64,000 bases of DNA, from the NCBI GenBank assembly GCA_021324155.1, contig JAJPJQ010000014.1, forward strand, positions 1-64,000, read 5' to 3'. The notes beneath the pieces were generated by a model. It worked only from the letters and a program-made list of their open reading frames with translations. It did not search any database and was not told the origin of the DNA. This DNA comes from Pseudomonadota bacterium (lineage in GTDB: Bacteria; Desulfobacterota; Binatia; UBA9968). Position numbers and translations under genes: made by a program. This document shows positions 49,681 to 59,282 of the stretch, piece by piece. The first letter of the stretch is position 1; each line of letters starts with the position of its first letter.

Positions 49681-51050
49681 TATTTCAAAAAACCACATCC
49701 GGCCAACGAATAGGATGCTGGCTTGCAGCCGTTCTCGTGTCTACGTTGGTGCAGTGCGGCATTCCGGTCCGTCCTCAAGAAGTAATCGTCACAAAGGCTT
49801 CTGATTTTCGTCCGAGCGATCCGACCGACGTTCGTACGGTCGAGCAAGCGCTCGCGGCTATCATTAAGGTGTGCCGTGACGATTTGCATCTGCCGGTTGT
49901 CGATCCACTAAAAGTCGATTTGTTCCATAACAGCACATCCTATGCCTTCTTCCGTTATGGCCATGGATTGTTCCCGATCGATATCGGCAATCAGGTGGCT
50001 GCGGCAAAGCAGCAACAAATACTCATCGATCTGGGAAAGATCGACAGAGGCCAAGCATCTTCTATTTTGCTGCTGGCCCATGAGTACGGTCACGTGATTC
50101 ATTATGAAATTGCAGGTGAGCACGGACCGCCGACCTTTGTTTGGGAGGGTTTCGCCGACTGGGTAGCTGCAAAAGTGCTGGACTCATTAGGATGGCAAGA
50201 TTACGAGACAAGCGTGCACGAGGCCCGGCGCGAAGTGCTGCGTCAATGGGCGTGGCTTCCGGAGATACCTTACATTTTTAACAACGCGCAGTGGCGGCGC
50301 ACGTTGAATCAAGACGCCGGCAGAGTCAGAACTTACGACCTGGCCTTCTTGACTATTGACTGGCTGAACCAAAGGAAGGGCTTTGCCGGCTTAAGGGAAT
50401 TTCTTCTGCATGGAAGTTTCCAGGGCGCGTTCGGAATGACGGCCGAAGCTTTTGACGCAGTGCTAAAGAAGTCGTTGTCGGAAGCGGCGCCTAAAAAAAC
50501 GTCTTTCAAAGTCCCTCGGCCGGAATGGAAGGTCGGCGACCGATGGACATATGCCGAGACAAATCATGGACGGAAAAGGGTAGTCACCAAAGAGGTCGGC
50601 CGTGATGAAAAGTTTCGCGGCATCGATGTATTTGTGGTTAAAACCGAAGACGGCGAGAGTCTTTACACAAAAAATGGACTTGGCTTCGTCGCTACGAGAA
50701 AGAACGGCAAAATCGCTTTGGAGGCTGACATTATCTACCCATTTGTCTTCTGGCCGCTGGAGCCCGATAAAGAAACGAGAATGCGCTTCACGGTTTGGAA
50801 TGCAGCGGCGAACTCAAGCACGTTGTACAGACATGTAAAGGTTGCGGCGGGAAACGAGACAATTCATGTCAGCGCCGGCGATTTCGATACCATCAAAATC
50901 GAGTCTTACGAGCGTTCAGGCGGCGGGTTGCGTGCGGAATACTGGTATTCACCAGAGGTGAAATGGTTCGTGAAGACGAGAGTGTACAGCGCTATGGGTG
51001 TCAAAGAAGAAGCACTTACCCAAGCGAATGTTTCCCCGACTATTGAATGA
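49677..51050 (+). CDS. Lipoprotein zinc metallopeptidase-like protein
   Basis: 457 aa if TTG 49677 is the start (overlapping the recD2 stop); it gives a signal with lipobox-like LVQC. A gluzincin motif LLAHEYGHVIHYE (~136-148) with downstream WEGFADWVA supplies two His and the third ligand Glu. The C-terminal ~170 residues are a beta-rich domain (WKVGDRWTYAE, GDFDTIKIESYERSGGG, EYWYSPEVKWFVKT). Lower GC than recD2, suggesting separate origin. Likely extracytoplasmic peptidase; substrate unknown. Confidence 0.75.
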   Translation: MIFQKTTSGQRIGCWLAAVLVSTLVQCGIPVRPQEVIVTKASDFRPSDPTDVRTVEQALAAIIKVCRDDLHLPVVDPLKVDLFHNSTSYAFFRYGHGLFPIDIGNQVAAAKQQQILIDLGKIDRGQASSILLLAHEYGHVIHYEIAGEHGPPTFVWEGFADWVAAKVLDSLGWQDYETSVHEARREVLRQWAWLPEIPYIFNNAQWRRTLNQDAGRVRTYDLAFLTIDWLNQRKGFAGLREFLLHGSFQGAFGMTAEAFDAVLKKSLSEAAPKKTSFKVPRPEWKVGDRWTYAETNHGRKRVVTKEVGRDEKFRGIDVFVVKTEDGESLYTKNGLGFVATRKNGKIALEADIIYPFVFWPLEPDKETRMRFTVWNAAANSSTLYRHVKVAAGNETIHVSAGDFDTIKIESYERSGGGLRAEYWYSPEVKWFVKTRVYSAMGVKEEALTQANVSPTIE

Positions 51051-51055
51051 AATTA

Positions 51056-51766
51056 TTAAAATGTGTGGCCGCGCAGAAGGCATCCCAAAGCATCGTTGTT
51101 TACACTGCCCCCCAGCCGCCGCAAGCACGCCCAGAGCGTCGCCTGATTGCTCGTGACGACGGGCTTGCGAAGCTTTTCTTCCGTTGCGGCGATCGCTTCG
51201 ATCATCGTCGTGTTTGTGCAACTCAACAAATAGCCGTCGGCGTCGTCGCGGCGGTTTTCCCAGGCGAGATCGCGCCAGCGCTCCGGCGCGACGGCGATGT
51301 AGTCGTCGCTCGCCGACAGGCCGTGGGCGAAATCGTGGATGACGTCGAAGCCTGCGGCGGTTAAATACTCGATCTCTTCCTCGTTGGTTTTCTTCACGTA
51401 GGGGCTCAGCAGCACGAGCTTTTTTAGGCCGAGGTGGCGCAGCGCTTCGACGATCGCCTGGGCGGTCGTGAGCGCCGCGCAGCGCGATGCTTCAGCGATC
51501 GTGTCGACGACGGCTTTTTCGCCGTCGAGACCGGCCTCCATCGAGCTCGCCGTGCAATGAAAAACGATCACGCCGGGCTTCGCGTCGGCGAGCGTCGTCG
51601 CCGCTTCCTTGATGACGGGCTTCAATTCCGCGAGCGGGCGGCGCCACTTGCCCGTCATGCGCAGCCGCGTGACGTGAATGCCGACGCCGGCCGGCGCGTA
51701 GCGGTGAAACTGCGGCTCGGTCAGCCGGTTGCTCGACGGGATGATCAGTCCGATGCGCGCGTTCAT
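51056..51766 (-). CDS. Asp/Glu racemase-like protein (maleate isomerase/arylmalonate decarboxylase group)
   Basis: 236 aa. Start RIGLIIPSSNRLTEPQ and the two catalytic-type Cys, FHCTASSMEAG (~70) and LSCTNTTMIEA (~183), fit the maleate cis-trans isomerase branch of the Asp/Glu racemase superfamily. KPVVTSNQATLWACLR is the typical C-terminal block. One base from the carrier gene upstream, hence same operon; convergent with the peptidase. Confidence 0.87.
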   Translation of the reverse strand: MNARIGLIIPSSNRLTEPQFHRYAPAGVGIHVTRLRMTGKWRRPLAELKPVIKEAATTLADAKPGVIVFHCTASSMEAGLDGEKAVVDTIAEASRCAALTTAQAIVEALRHLGLKKLVLLSPYVKKTNEEEIEYLTAAGFDVIHDFAHGLSASDDYIAVAPERWRDLAWENRRDDADGYLLSCTNTTMIEAIAATEEKLRKPVVTSNQATLWACLRRLGGSVNNDALGCLLRGHTF

Positions 51767-51767
51767 C

Positions 51768-53135
51768 TCAAGCCGCCTTGGCGACCGCGGGCTGGATGGA
51801 CAGCGCGCGGTTTTTACGCACGATCAGCAGCGCCAGCGCAAGCCACACGAGCGTCATGATGATGTTGACGCGGGCAAAAGCGCCGGCGTCGAGCGCCAGA
51901 CGAGCGCCGGCATAGACGAGGACCGCCGCCAGCACGTCGCCCGCGCGGACGAAGAACGTATCGATCGCCGCCTTCGCCTTGTACTTCGCCTCGCGGCTGG
52001 TCGGGAGAAAAAGCGTCTGGTGTGTCGTGTTCTGGAGCGAATAGTTGGTCGAGTTCTCGGCGATCTTCGCGAAGCGAATGTAGCTCAGCATCGGCAGCGC
52101 GGCGATCAGCGAATAACCGCCGAGCGCGATCAGCGGCAGGCAAACGAGCGCGCCGGCGCCGAAGTATTTTACGATCCGAGACACGAGCAGAAGCTGGATC
52201 AGCGCGGAGATTAGGCTTACCCAGAAATAAAAATTGCCGTAGAAGCGCCCGATGAACTCCCGGCGGATACTGGTTTCGCGCTCGGAAGCGGGGCCGGCGC
52301 GGTCGGCCGCGGCCTGCGCCAATGTTTCGCTCGGTTGCTGAGCGGCGTCCTGCGTGACGATTTTGCCCAGAATGTATTCGCCGGTCGTGTTGACGAGATT
52401 GAGCATGATCACCAACAGCGCGATGAGTGTGAGATAGGGCGTGCGCGTCACGAGATTGAAGCCGCCGGGCTTCCCGAGCGGCTCGTCCGCGTGCTCGTTT
52501 TTTGAGCCCGCGTGCCGGCCCGTCTTCCCACGGCGGTTCACCAGAATCGAGAAGCCGATGCAGAGGCAGAGAATGACGGCCGTGAGCGGTAGGAGCTGAA
52601 AGACACCGAGCGGCCGCATGAGCAAGCCCGCGAGCTTCGGACCGAGGATTGCTCCCAGCGAGCCGCCAAACGCGACGATGCCGAAGAGCCGCCGGCCCTG
52701 TTCCTGATCGTAGAGGTCGTTGGCGAACGCCCAGAACTGCGCGACGAGAAAGATGTTGAAGATCCCGACCCAGAGAAAGAATGGGATCGCGATCGACGCG
52801 CCGGCGCGCGCGAGCGCGTAAAAGATCAGCAGGTTGGAGATGAAAAACATCGTCACCCAAGAGATCAGGCGGATGCGATTCAATTTGGTCGCGAGATATC
52901 CATAAGCCGGCACGACGAGGAACAAGAGCAGCGCCTGGCCTGCGGAGGCGTAGGTCTTCACCTCGGCGCCGCCGCCGGTGAGAATCAGCGGCTCGCGCAC
53001 CGTCTTGATGATGAGATAAGCCGTGAGGAGAAAAAATAAATTCAGCATCAGCAGCAGAGCCGTCCACGCCTCGCCCGCGCGCACGTCCGCGAACAGGCTG
53101 AAGAAGCGATCGAGCGCGGACTTCCGCTGTGCCAT
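51768..53135 (-). CDS. NTP/NDP exchange-type carrier (ATP:ADP translocase-like)
   Basis: 455 aa with about twelve helices in major-facilitator arrangement. The LIIKTVREPLILTGGGAEVK segment after the first helix, with the Lys/Arg/Glu cluster, and YDQEQGRRLFGIVAFGGSLGAI are typical of the AAA (nucleotide translocase-like) family, which is common in free-living bacteria too. A charged loop separates the halves. The substrate in free-living species is unsettled. Three bases after the amidohydrolase gene. Confidence 0.85.
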   Translation of the reverse strand: MAQRKSALDRFFSLFADVRAGEAWTALLLMLNLFFLLTAYLIIKTVREPLILTGGGAEVKTYASAGQALLLFLVVPAYGYLATKLNRIRLISWVTMFFISNLLIFYALARAGASIAIPFFLWVGIFNIFLVAQFWAFANDLYDQEQGRRLFGIVAFGGSLGAILGPKLAGLLMRPLGVFQLLPLTAVILCLCIGFSILVNRRGKTGRHAGSKNEHADEPLGKPGGFNLVTRTPYLTLIALLVIMLNLVNTTGEYILGKIVTQDAAQQPSETLAQAAADRAGPASERETSIRREFIGRFYGNFYFWVSLISALIQLLLVSRIVKYFGAGALVCLPLIALGGYSLIAALPMLSYIRFAKIAENSTNYSLQNTTHQTLFLPTSREAKYKAKAAIDTFFVRAGDVLAAVLVYAGARLALDAGAFARVNIIMTLVWLALALLIVRKNRALSIQPAVAKAA

Positions 53136-53138
53136 GAG

Positions 53139-54224
53139 CTATTCGGGCTTCAGGTTGTAGAAGCGCTGCCCGTTCTTGTAGAGCACCGCGGCCTTGTCGT
53201 CGGCGGTGAGCTCCGGGTTCTCCATCACCTCTTCGAGCTCGTGCTTGCAGAATTCGTTGTTCACCTCGTGGGGAAAGTCCGACGAGTAGATGAACGGCGA
53301 GTTGCCGACGCGCTTGATCGCGTGGCCGAGGTCGGGCTCGCTGCCTTCGCAGCCGACGAAAATCCTCCCGGCCTTGAGATGGCGGACGACGTAGTCGCTC
53401 ACCCGCTCGCCCTTTTGCAGCTGCAAAAACTCGCCGCGCGGGTCGTGCTGGATGTGCGTCTCGTACGAGCGGTCGAAGCGCTCGAGGCAGAGCAGCAGCC
53501 AGGCGACGCCGCCTTCCATGAAGCCGACCTTCACGTTCGGATACTTGTCGAAAATGCCGTTGAAGACGATGCCGGCGAAGCTGATCATGAGCCCGAACGG
53601 ATGGCCGAGCGCGTGCACCGGCGCGTACGGATTCAAATCGTCCATCCCAAGGTTCTCGTGCGCGCCGCCGTGGATGCCGATCGCGCAGCCGAGGCGCTCC
53701 GCCTCGGCGTAGATCGGCCAGTAGAGCTTGTGGCCGAGATTGAACTGAAATCCGGTCGAAGGCAGCATCACGCCGCAGAGGCCCAGCTCTTTCACGCAGC
53801 GCCGGAGCTCCTCGACGGCGGCGTCGGGCTCTTGGAGTGGGATAAGCCCCATGCCCTGAAAGCGCGGGCTGCGCTTGACGTATTCGCGCGCGAGCCAGTC
53901 GTTGTACGCGCGCGCGAGGTCGATCGCCCAGTCGCGGCTCACGATCTTGCCGTAGGCCAGTCCGCGCGTCGTATAGAGCACCGTCGCCTGGATGCCGACG
54001 TCCTCTAAAAATTCCATCCATTCCGGCGGGCCGGCGTTTCGGAAAGAGCCGGGCGGCAGATCGTGCAGGTTGGCGGAGTGCAGATGGTCGAGCGGCGGAA
54101 ACGGATCGAAGACGCGGTTCGTGCCGATTTTTTTCCGGTAGCGCTCGGGCATCAAGCTCGCGATCGCGTCCAGGTCTTCGACGACGTGCCCGTCGCCGTC
54201 CACGATGATGCTGTTCGTTGTCAT
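53139..54224 (-). CDS. ACMSD-like amidohydrolase, second copy
   Basis: 361 aa, GGGAGG before ATG 54224. Metal-site motifs: VDGDGHVVE at the N-terminus, AIGIHGGAHENLG in the middle, and SSDFPHEVNNEF at the C-terminus. EYVKRSPRFQGMGLIPLQ and VKVGFMEGGVAWLLLCLERFD are shared with the copies at 25982 and 55189. Probably decarboxylates or hydrolyses a small aromatic or carboxylic acid; substrate unknown. Confidence 0.88.
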   Translation of the reverse strand: MTTNSIIVDGDGHVVEDLDAIASLMPERYRKKIGTNRVFDPFPPLDHLHSANLHDLPPGSFRNAGPPEWMEFLEDVGIQATVLYTTRGLAYGKIVSRDWAIDLARAYNDWLAREYVKRSPRFQGMGLIPLQEPDAAVEELRRCVKELGLCGVMLPSTGFQFNLGHKLYWPIYAEAERLGCAIGIHGGAHENLGMDDLNPYAPVHALGHPFGLMISFAGIVFNGIFDKYPNVKVGFMEGGVAWLLLCLERFDRSYETHIQHDPRGEFLQLQKGERVSDYVVRHLKAGRIFVGCEGSEPDLGHAIKRVGNSPFIYSSDFPHEVNNEFCKHELEEVMENPELTADDKAAVLYKNGQRFYNLKPE

Positions 54225-54247
54225 AGCTTCCTCCCGCTCAGATTAAA

Positions 54248-55192
54248 CTAGCGCGCGCCCGGCAGCAAAGAAAAGTCGAGAAATTTCTGCGCATCGACAT
54301 CGGCCGCGATCGGCCGCTCCTGGCGTAGAATATCCAGATAACCGCGCGCGACCTTCACATCCATGCGGCCGTCTTTCGTCAAAAGGGTCGTCAGCGTCTC
54401 GTACGTGCGCCCGGCTTCGGCCGGCGTCACCTTGAACTTGTCCGCGAGCATTCTGACCGATTCGTCGCGGTGCGCGCGCACCCACGCGGCGCCTTCGAGC
54501 ACGACCGCGATCGTCTTCTGCACCAGTTCGCGCCGCGTTTTCATTTCGGCCTGCGAGGTGACTAGGCCGACATAGGGCACGTCGGCGAGGTCGCCGAGGA
54601 ACTGAAACTTTTTAAATCCGAGCGTCACCGCCTTGTCGTCGAACGGCGGCGTCAGCACTGCGCCCGCGACCTGATGGCTCGTCAGCGCGGCGAAGCTCGA
54701 AGCGGTGCCGCCGGTCGAGATGAGCGAGACGTCCTTCTCCGGAATCTCCCATTTTTTCAGCGCGGCGAGAAGATAGTAGTGTGGCGAGTTGCGGATGCCG
54801 GAGATCGCCACGCTTTTGCCGACGAGGTCGTGTGGCTTGGCGATCTCCTTGCCGGTGACGAGAATCCACGGGCTGCCGTTATACAGGTTGAGGGCGATGA
54901 CGAGCGGGAGCCCGCTGACCGCGGCCGAGATGCCCGTCGAGGGCGAAGTAAAGAAGTCGATATTCCCGTTGATCACCGCCTGCGGCATGATGCCGGTGCG
55001 CATCTGAATGTATTCGGCTTCGAGGCCGGCCTTCTTGATCAGTCCTTTTTCCTGCGCCACGTAAAACGGCATGTACGAGAACGCGAGCGAGGGAAACGCG
55101 ATGCGGATTTTTTGTGCAGTGTCGGCGGCCCACGCGCCACTCGCCGCGAGCACAATGAAGACAAGAATCGCGGGAACGCTCTTCGCGTTCAT
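54248..55192 (-). CDS. NMT1/SsuA-type ABC solute-binding protein, second copy
   Basis: 314 aa from ATG 55192; signal peptide 1-23 (SGAWAAD). FPSLAFSYMPFYVAQEKGLIKK, GNIDFFTSPSTGISAAV and the Thr/Gly-rich ISTGGTASSFAAL block are NMT1/THI5-like. The start overlaps the stop of the amidohydrolase upstream (ATGA), so the two are translated together. No ABC permease or ATPase nearby. Confidence 0.88.
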   Translation of the reverse strand: MNAKSVPAILVFIVLAASGAWAADTAQKIRIAFPSLAFSYMPFYVAQEKGLIKKAGLEAEYIQMRTGIMPQAVINGNIDFFTSPSTGISAAVSGLPLVIALNLYNGSPWILVTGKEIAKPHDLVGKSVAISGIRNSPHYYLLAALKKWEIPEKDVSLISTGGTASSFAALTSHQVAGAVLTPPFDDKAVTLGFKKFQFLGDLADVPYVGLVTSQAEMKTRRELVQKTIAVVLEGAAWVRAHRDESVRMLADKFKVTPAEAGRTYETLTTLLTKDGRMDVKVARGYLDILRQERPIAADVDAQKFLDFSLLPGAR

Positions 55193-56382
55193 CCCGCGGC
55201 CCGCTTTCCGTTCGCCCAGCTTTCGCGCGCGATATTGAGCGCGCGCGGCCGCGGCAGATCCTTCAGCGCGAAGAAGTCGACGGCGTTCTGATAGAGAACG
55301 CGTTTGCGCTGCTCGTCGTTCAGATCGCGCGCGTCGGCGATGTCCTTCACCGAGTAGGGGAAATGGCAGTCCCAATGGCAGTAGTCCGACGCGTAGAGCA
55401 CCGTGCCTGTTCCGGCGGCGTCGAGCACACGGTCGAGGCCGCTCTCTTCCGACTCGCAGGAGACCACGAGCTGATCGCTCTTGATAATCTCGCTCGGCCG
55501 GCGCTTGAGCGCCGGCATCTGCGGCGCGAGCTTTTCGACGTGCTCGTCGAGGCGCTCCATCCAGTAGGGCAGCCAGCCCGCGCCGCCTTCCATATAGGCG
55601 ACTCTCAAGCGCGGGAAGCGGTCGAAGACGCCTTCCCCGATCATATGCATCATCGCGATCATGAGCTCGAAAGGAAACGCTGTCATATGGACGTAGGTAT
55701 ACTTCGTGAAGCGTCGGCTGCCCGCGCCCATGACGCCGGAGACGCCGGGCACGCCGTCGTGGCCGGTCTGCGGATGGACGCTGAGGGTCATTCCGATCTT
55801 TTCGGCGGCGTCGTAGATGGGAAAGAACATCTCGTCGCCCATGTTGCGGCCGTAGACGTTCGTGGGGAGCATCGCCGAGATCGCGCCCCTGTCGGCGAGG
55901 AATTCGAGCTCTTTGACTGCCGCGTCCGGCAACTGGCAGGGAATCAAGCCGACAGCTTTGAGGCGCGCCGGGTCGGCCGCGCAGTATTCCAGCAGCCACT
56001 CGTTCACCGAGCGGCAGAGCGCCGCGGCGAACTCACCGTTCATAAGCCCGTTGACCGTGAGCGCGACCTGCGTGCCGAATAAGATCGCGACGTCGATGCC
56101 CTCGAGATCCATGTCCTCGAGCCGCGCCTTCGCGTTCGTCATTCCCGGGCGCGTCTTCCGTGCCTTGTCGGTCATCGGCCCGGTAACGCCCGGGCCCGGA
56201 CCTTCCGAAGTCGGCCAGATGCGCCCTTCAAGCATCATGCGCATGTGGCCTTTGTTGTCGCGCAGCCTGACCGGCGCCTGCGCGCGCCATTTCTCAGGCA
56301 GATAGGGCTTCAGATCGACGTCGCCCTCGTTGACGTGGCCGTCGGCGTCGATCACCAAAGTTTCATCGAAATTTGTCGCCAT
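55189..56382 (-). CDS. ACMSD-like amidohydrolase, third copy
   Basis: 397 aa from ATG 56382, GGGGAG six bases upstream. DADGHVNE, TLSVHPQTGHDG and YASDYCHWDCHFP are the metal-binding regions; RLRVAYMEGGAGWLPYWMERLDE is the family block. The C-terminus is extended by ~25 residues relative to the other copies. First gene of a pair with the NMT1-type binding protein, mirroring 25982/27006. Divergent from cofG. Confidence 0.88.
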   Translation of the reverse strand: MATNFDETLVIDADGHVNEGDVDLKPYLPEKWRAQAPVRLRDNKGHMRMMLEGRIWPTSEGPGPGVTGPMTDKARKTRPGMTNAKARLEDMDLEGIDVAILFGTQVALTVNGLMNGEFAAALCRSVNEWLLEYCAADPARLKAVGLIPCQLPDAAVKELEFLADRGAISAMLPTNVYGRNMGDEMFFPIYDAAEKIGMTLSVHPQTGHDGVPGVSGVMGAGSRRFTKYTYVHMTAFPFELMIAMMHMIGEGVFDRFPRLRVAYMEGGAGWLPYWMERLDEHVEKLAPQMPALKRRPSEIIKSDQLVVSCESEESGLDRVLDAAGTGTVLYASDYCHWDCHFPYSVKDIADARDLNDEQRKRVLYQNAVDFFALKDLPRPRALNIARESWANGKRAAG

Positions 56383-56403
56383 GGTGTTCTCCCCGCTAGG
56401 TGG

Positions 56404-56432
56404 AACATAGTCGCTCTTTCGGGTCGTGTCAA
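56404..56432 (-). promoter_or_regulatory. Sigma-70-type promoter of third amidohydrolase
   Basis: On the minus strand ttgaca (56432-56427, perfect), 17 bases, tatgtt (56409-56404, 4/6). Start ~56397, leaving a 15-base leader with the GGGGAG site. The cofG promoter must share this 88-base divergent region. Confidence 0.55.
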
Positions 56433-56470
56433 AGCAGCGCAAGTAGTTGATCTAAGCGGACTTATCGGCT

Positions 56471-57691
56471 ATGCAGGCAGTGGTGGTCGACACTTTTTTG
56501 CAAGCAATTCGCGACGGCAAAACGCCTTCGCGCGAGGAAGCGCTGCGCCTGGCGAACGCGCGCGGCGACGAGCTGGAGCAACTGCTGGAAACGGCCGCCG
56601 CTCTGCGCGACCGGCACAAAGGCAGAACGATTACGTTCTCGCCGAAGATTTTCATCCCGCTGACGAATCTCTGCCGCGATTTTTGCGGCTACTGCACGTT
56701 CCGCAAAGCGCCGGACGAAGCGGGCGCGAAAACGATGTCGATCGACGAAGTCCTCGCGGTCGCGCGTCGAGGAAAACTCCTCGGCTGCACCGAGGCGCTC
56801 TTCAGCCTCGGCGACAAGCCCGAGGCGATCTACCCCGAGATGAAGACGTTCCTGGCGCAATTCGGGCTGAAACGCACGCTCGATTATCTGTACGACGCAT
56901 GCAAAACAGCTCTGGAACAAATTGGAATTCTGCCGCACGCGAATCCCGGCATCATGGGAGCGGGCGATCTCAAGCGCTTGAAAGAGGTCAACCCGAGCAT
57001 GGGACTGATGCTCGAAAGCACGAGCTCGCGGCTCATGCTGCCGGGCGGCGCGCACGACAACGCGCCGGACAAGAAGCCTTCGCTCAGACTGCGGACGATA
57101 GCGGAAGCCGGCAAGGTCCGCATCCCGTTCACCACGGGAATTCTCATCGGCATCGGCGAGAGCTGGGAAGATCGCATCGATTCGCTATTCGCCATCCGCG
57201 AGCTGAACGAGCGCTACGGCCATATTCAGGAAGTCATCGTGCAGAACTTCCGCCCGAAGGCGGAGATTCCGATGCGCGACCGGCCGGAGCCTGATCGCGT
57301 CGACATGCTGAAGACGATCGCGCTTGCGCGGCTCATTCTCGGCGGCGCGATGAACCTGCAGGCCCCGCCGAACCTCACGCCCGAGGGATATCCGATGTAT
57401 CTCCGCGCGGGCATCAACGACTGGGGCGGCGTCTCGCCGCTGACGCCCGACTTCATCAATCCCGAAGCGCCGTGGCCGGCGCTGGTCGAATTAGAAAAGC
57501 GCACGCGCGAAGCGGGCTACGCGCTGCGCGCGCGCCTTCCTATTTATCCCGAATTTATCACCAACGAATTCGTGCCTGCGGGACTGCGGCCGCACATTGA
57601 GGATCTCTCCGGGCCGGACGGGCTGGTCCAGGAAAGAATTGAGCGCAGGATGCTGCCGCGCGCCGGTGCAGAGAGCGCGGTGCATTCGTGA
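56471..57691 (+). CDS. cofG: 7,8-didemethyl-8-hydroxy-5-deazariboflavin synthase, CofG subunit
   Basis: 406 aa radical-SAM enzyme. The cluster motif is CRDFCGYC (~75-82) within FIPLTNLCRDFCGYCTF; IPFTTGILIGIGESWEDRI and VQNFRPKAEIPM are CofG/FbiC signatures. With CofH it joins a tyrosine-derived fragment to the riboflavin precursor 5-amino-6-ribitylaminouracil to make Fo, the F420 chromophore. No CofH part is fused or adjacent. Overlaps cofD by GTGA. Confidence 0.94.
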   Translation: MQAVVVDTFLQAIRDGKTPSREEALRLANARGDELEQLLETAAALRDRHKGRTITFSPKIFIPLTNLCRDFCGYCTFRKAPDEAGAKTMSIDEVLAVARRGKLLGCTEALFSLGDKPEAIYPEMKTFLAQFGLKRTLDYLYDACKTALEQIGILPHANPGIMGAGDLKRLKEVNPSMGLMLESTSSRLMLPGGAHDNAPDKKPSLRLRTIAEAGKVRIPFTTGILIGIGESWEDRIDSLFAIRELNERYGHIQEVIVQNFRPKAEIPMRDRPEPDRVDMLKTIALARLILGGAMNLQAPPNLTPEGYPMYLRAGINDWGGVSPLTPDFINPEAPWPALVELEKRTREAGYALRARLPIYPEFITNEFVPAGLRPHIEDLSGPDGLVQERIERRMLPRAGAESAVHS

Positions 57692-58611
57692 CGCTCGCGA
57701 TTCTCACGGGCGGCACGGGCGGTGCGAAGCTCGTCGAAGGCTTGTCGCATGAGGCGGCGCCGGAAGAGCTCGCGATAATCTGCAACACCGGCGACGATGT
57801 TGTTTTGCACGGGCTTCATATATCGCCCGATCTCGACACGATCGCGTACACGCTCGCCGGGATCGTCGACAAAGAAAAAGGCTGGGGCGTCGCAGGCGAT
57901 ACCTTCTCGGCGCTCGAATTGCTCGGCAAATACGGCGAGGAGAACTGGTTCAAGCTCGGCGACCGCGACCTCGCGCGCCACATCGCACGCACGCGCATGC
58001 TGCGCGAGGGCGCAACGCTAGCGGAGGCGACGGCGCGCCTTTCCGCCGCGCTTGGAATCTCGTCGCAGCTCTTGCCGATGTCGAACGACCGCGTCGAGAC
58101 CCGCGTGAAAACACCCGAGGGAGAAATCTCGTTCCAGGAATACTTCGTGAAACGCCGCTGGGCGGTCGATGTGAGCGGCGTCGTATATAAGGACGCGGAG
58201 AAAAGCCGGCCGGCGCCGGGTGTGATGGACTGGATCCACGGTGCCGCCGCGGTGATTGTCTGCCCGAGCAATCCGGTCACGAGCATCGGGCCGATCCTCT
58301 CCGTTCCGGGAATTCGCAAGGCTTTGAAAGGGACGCGTAAACCGGTGATAGCGGTGAGTCCGATTATCGCGGGCGCTCCGGTTGCGGGACCGACCGATAA
58401 GCTCATGGCCGCCGTCGGTGTCGAGCCATCGGTTTTCGGCGTAGCGAAAAATTACGCCGACTTCCTCGATATTCTCGTACTCGCGCCCGAGGACCGCAAC
58501 TGGCGCACGCGTATCGAAGCGGTCGGCGTCCAGACCGTCGAGCAGCCGATCCGCATGAACGATCTCGAGGACAAACGGCGGCTCGCGCGCGAGCTGCTGG
58601 CATTGCTGTGA
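57688..58611 (+). CDS. cofD: 2-phospholactate-type transferase CofD
   Basis: 307 aa from GTG 57688. The start LAILTGGTGGAKLVEGLS, ICNTGDDVVLHGLHISPDLD and CPSNPVTSIGPILSVPG are CofD signatures. Transfers the phosphoenolpyruvate-, lactate- or glycerate-type moiety from its activated GDP form to Fo, yielding F420-0 or its dehydro form. Coupled at both ends by GTGA overlaps. Confidence 0.95.
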   Translation: MTLAILTGGTGGAKLVEGLSHEAAPEELAIICNTGDDVVLHGLHISPDLDTIAYTLAGIVDKEKGWGVAGDTFSALELLGKYGEENWFKLGDRDLARHIARTRMLREGATLAEATARLSAALGISSQLLPMSNDRVETRVKTPEGEISFQEYFVKRRWAVDVSGVVYKDAEKSRPAPGVMDWIHGAAAVIVCPSNPVTSIGPILSVPGIRKALKGTRKPVIAVSPIIAGAPVAGPTDKLMAAVGVEPSVFGVAKNYADFLDILVLAPEDRNWRTRIEAVGVQTVEQPIRMNDLEDKRRLARELLALL

Positions 58612-59282
58612 AAATCGCGGCTCTTATACCCGCGAAAGGGTTCGCCAACGCGAAGCAGCGTCTGTCGGCGTGGCTTTCGGCCGAGGAGCGTGCGCTGCTC
58701 GCCGAGACGATGCTGCGTGACGTGCTCGCGGAAACACTGGCCGCGCAGGGTCTCGAAGCCGTTTACGTCGTGACGGGAAACGCGCGCGTGCGGACGATCG
58801 CCGATGTGCTCGGCGCGCAGGTGATCGTCGAAGAAGAAGAAACCGGCGAAACCGGCGCGGTGACGTTCGCACTCGCCGAGCTCAAGCGACGCGGCTTCGA
58901 CGCGGCGCTTATAATACCAGCGGACATGCCGCTCGTGCGCGCGGCGGATATCGAGACCGTCGTCGCCGAGGTGCCGCGGGGGGAGAATCGATTCGCTTTA
59001 CTGGTTCCCTCGCACGACCGGCTGGGGACGAATGCGCTTCTGCTCGCGCCGCCCGATGCCATCGGGTTACGCTTCGGCTACGACAGCTTCACGTATCACG
59101 TCCGCCAGGCGGTCGACCGCGGCCTGCCGCTGAAGCTCGTCGAGAATGAGCGCATCGCGCTCGATATCGACGAGCCGCAGGATATGCAGCGATTTCTCGC
59201 CAGCGGCGGCGGCCCGGGCGCGACCTATGCCCGCGTGATGGAAATGAGAGCGGCGGCGCGCGGGACCGGCGGGCCGTCGTGA
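58608..59282 (+). CDS. cofC: Phospholactate/PEP guanylyltransferase CofC
   Basis: 224 aa from GTG 58608. Nucleotidyltransferase fold: LIPAKGFANAKQRLS with the N-terminal GTP-binding pattern, LIIPADMPLVRAADIE and HDRLGTNALLLAPPDAIG, a CofC-specific block. Activates the three-carbon substrate with GTP for CofD. Substrate preference (phospholactate, PEP or phosphoglycerate) is not readable with confidence. Confidence 0.92.
   Translation: MKIAALIPAKGFANAKQRLSAWLSAEERALLAETMLRDVLAETLAAQGLEAVYVVTGNARVRTIADVLGAQVIVEEEETGETGAVTFALAELKRRGFDAALIIPADMPLVRAADIETVVAEVPRGENRFALLVPSHDRLGTNALLLAPPDAIGLRFGYDSFTYHVRQAVDRGLPLKLVENERIALDIDEPQDMQRFLASGGGPGATYARVMEMRAAARGTGGPS

Noticed and set aside
51814..54021. 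735-residue minus-strand frame
   Set aside because: Arg-rich out-of-frame reading across the amidohydrolase and carrier genes, both of which have clean frames with motifs.
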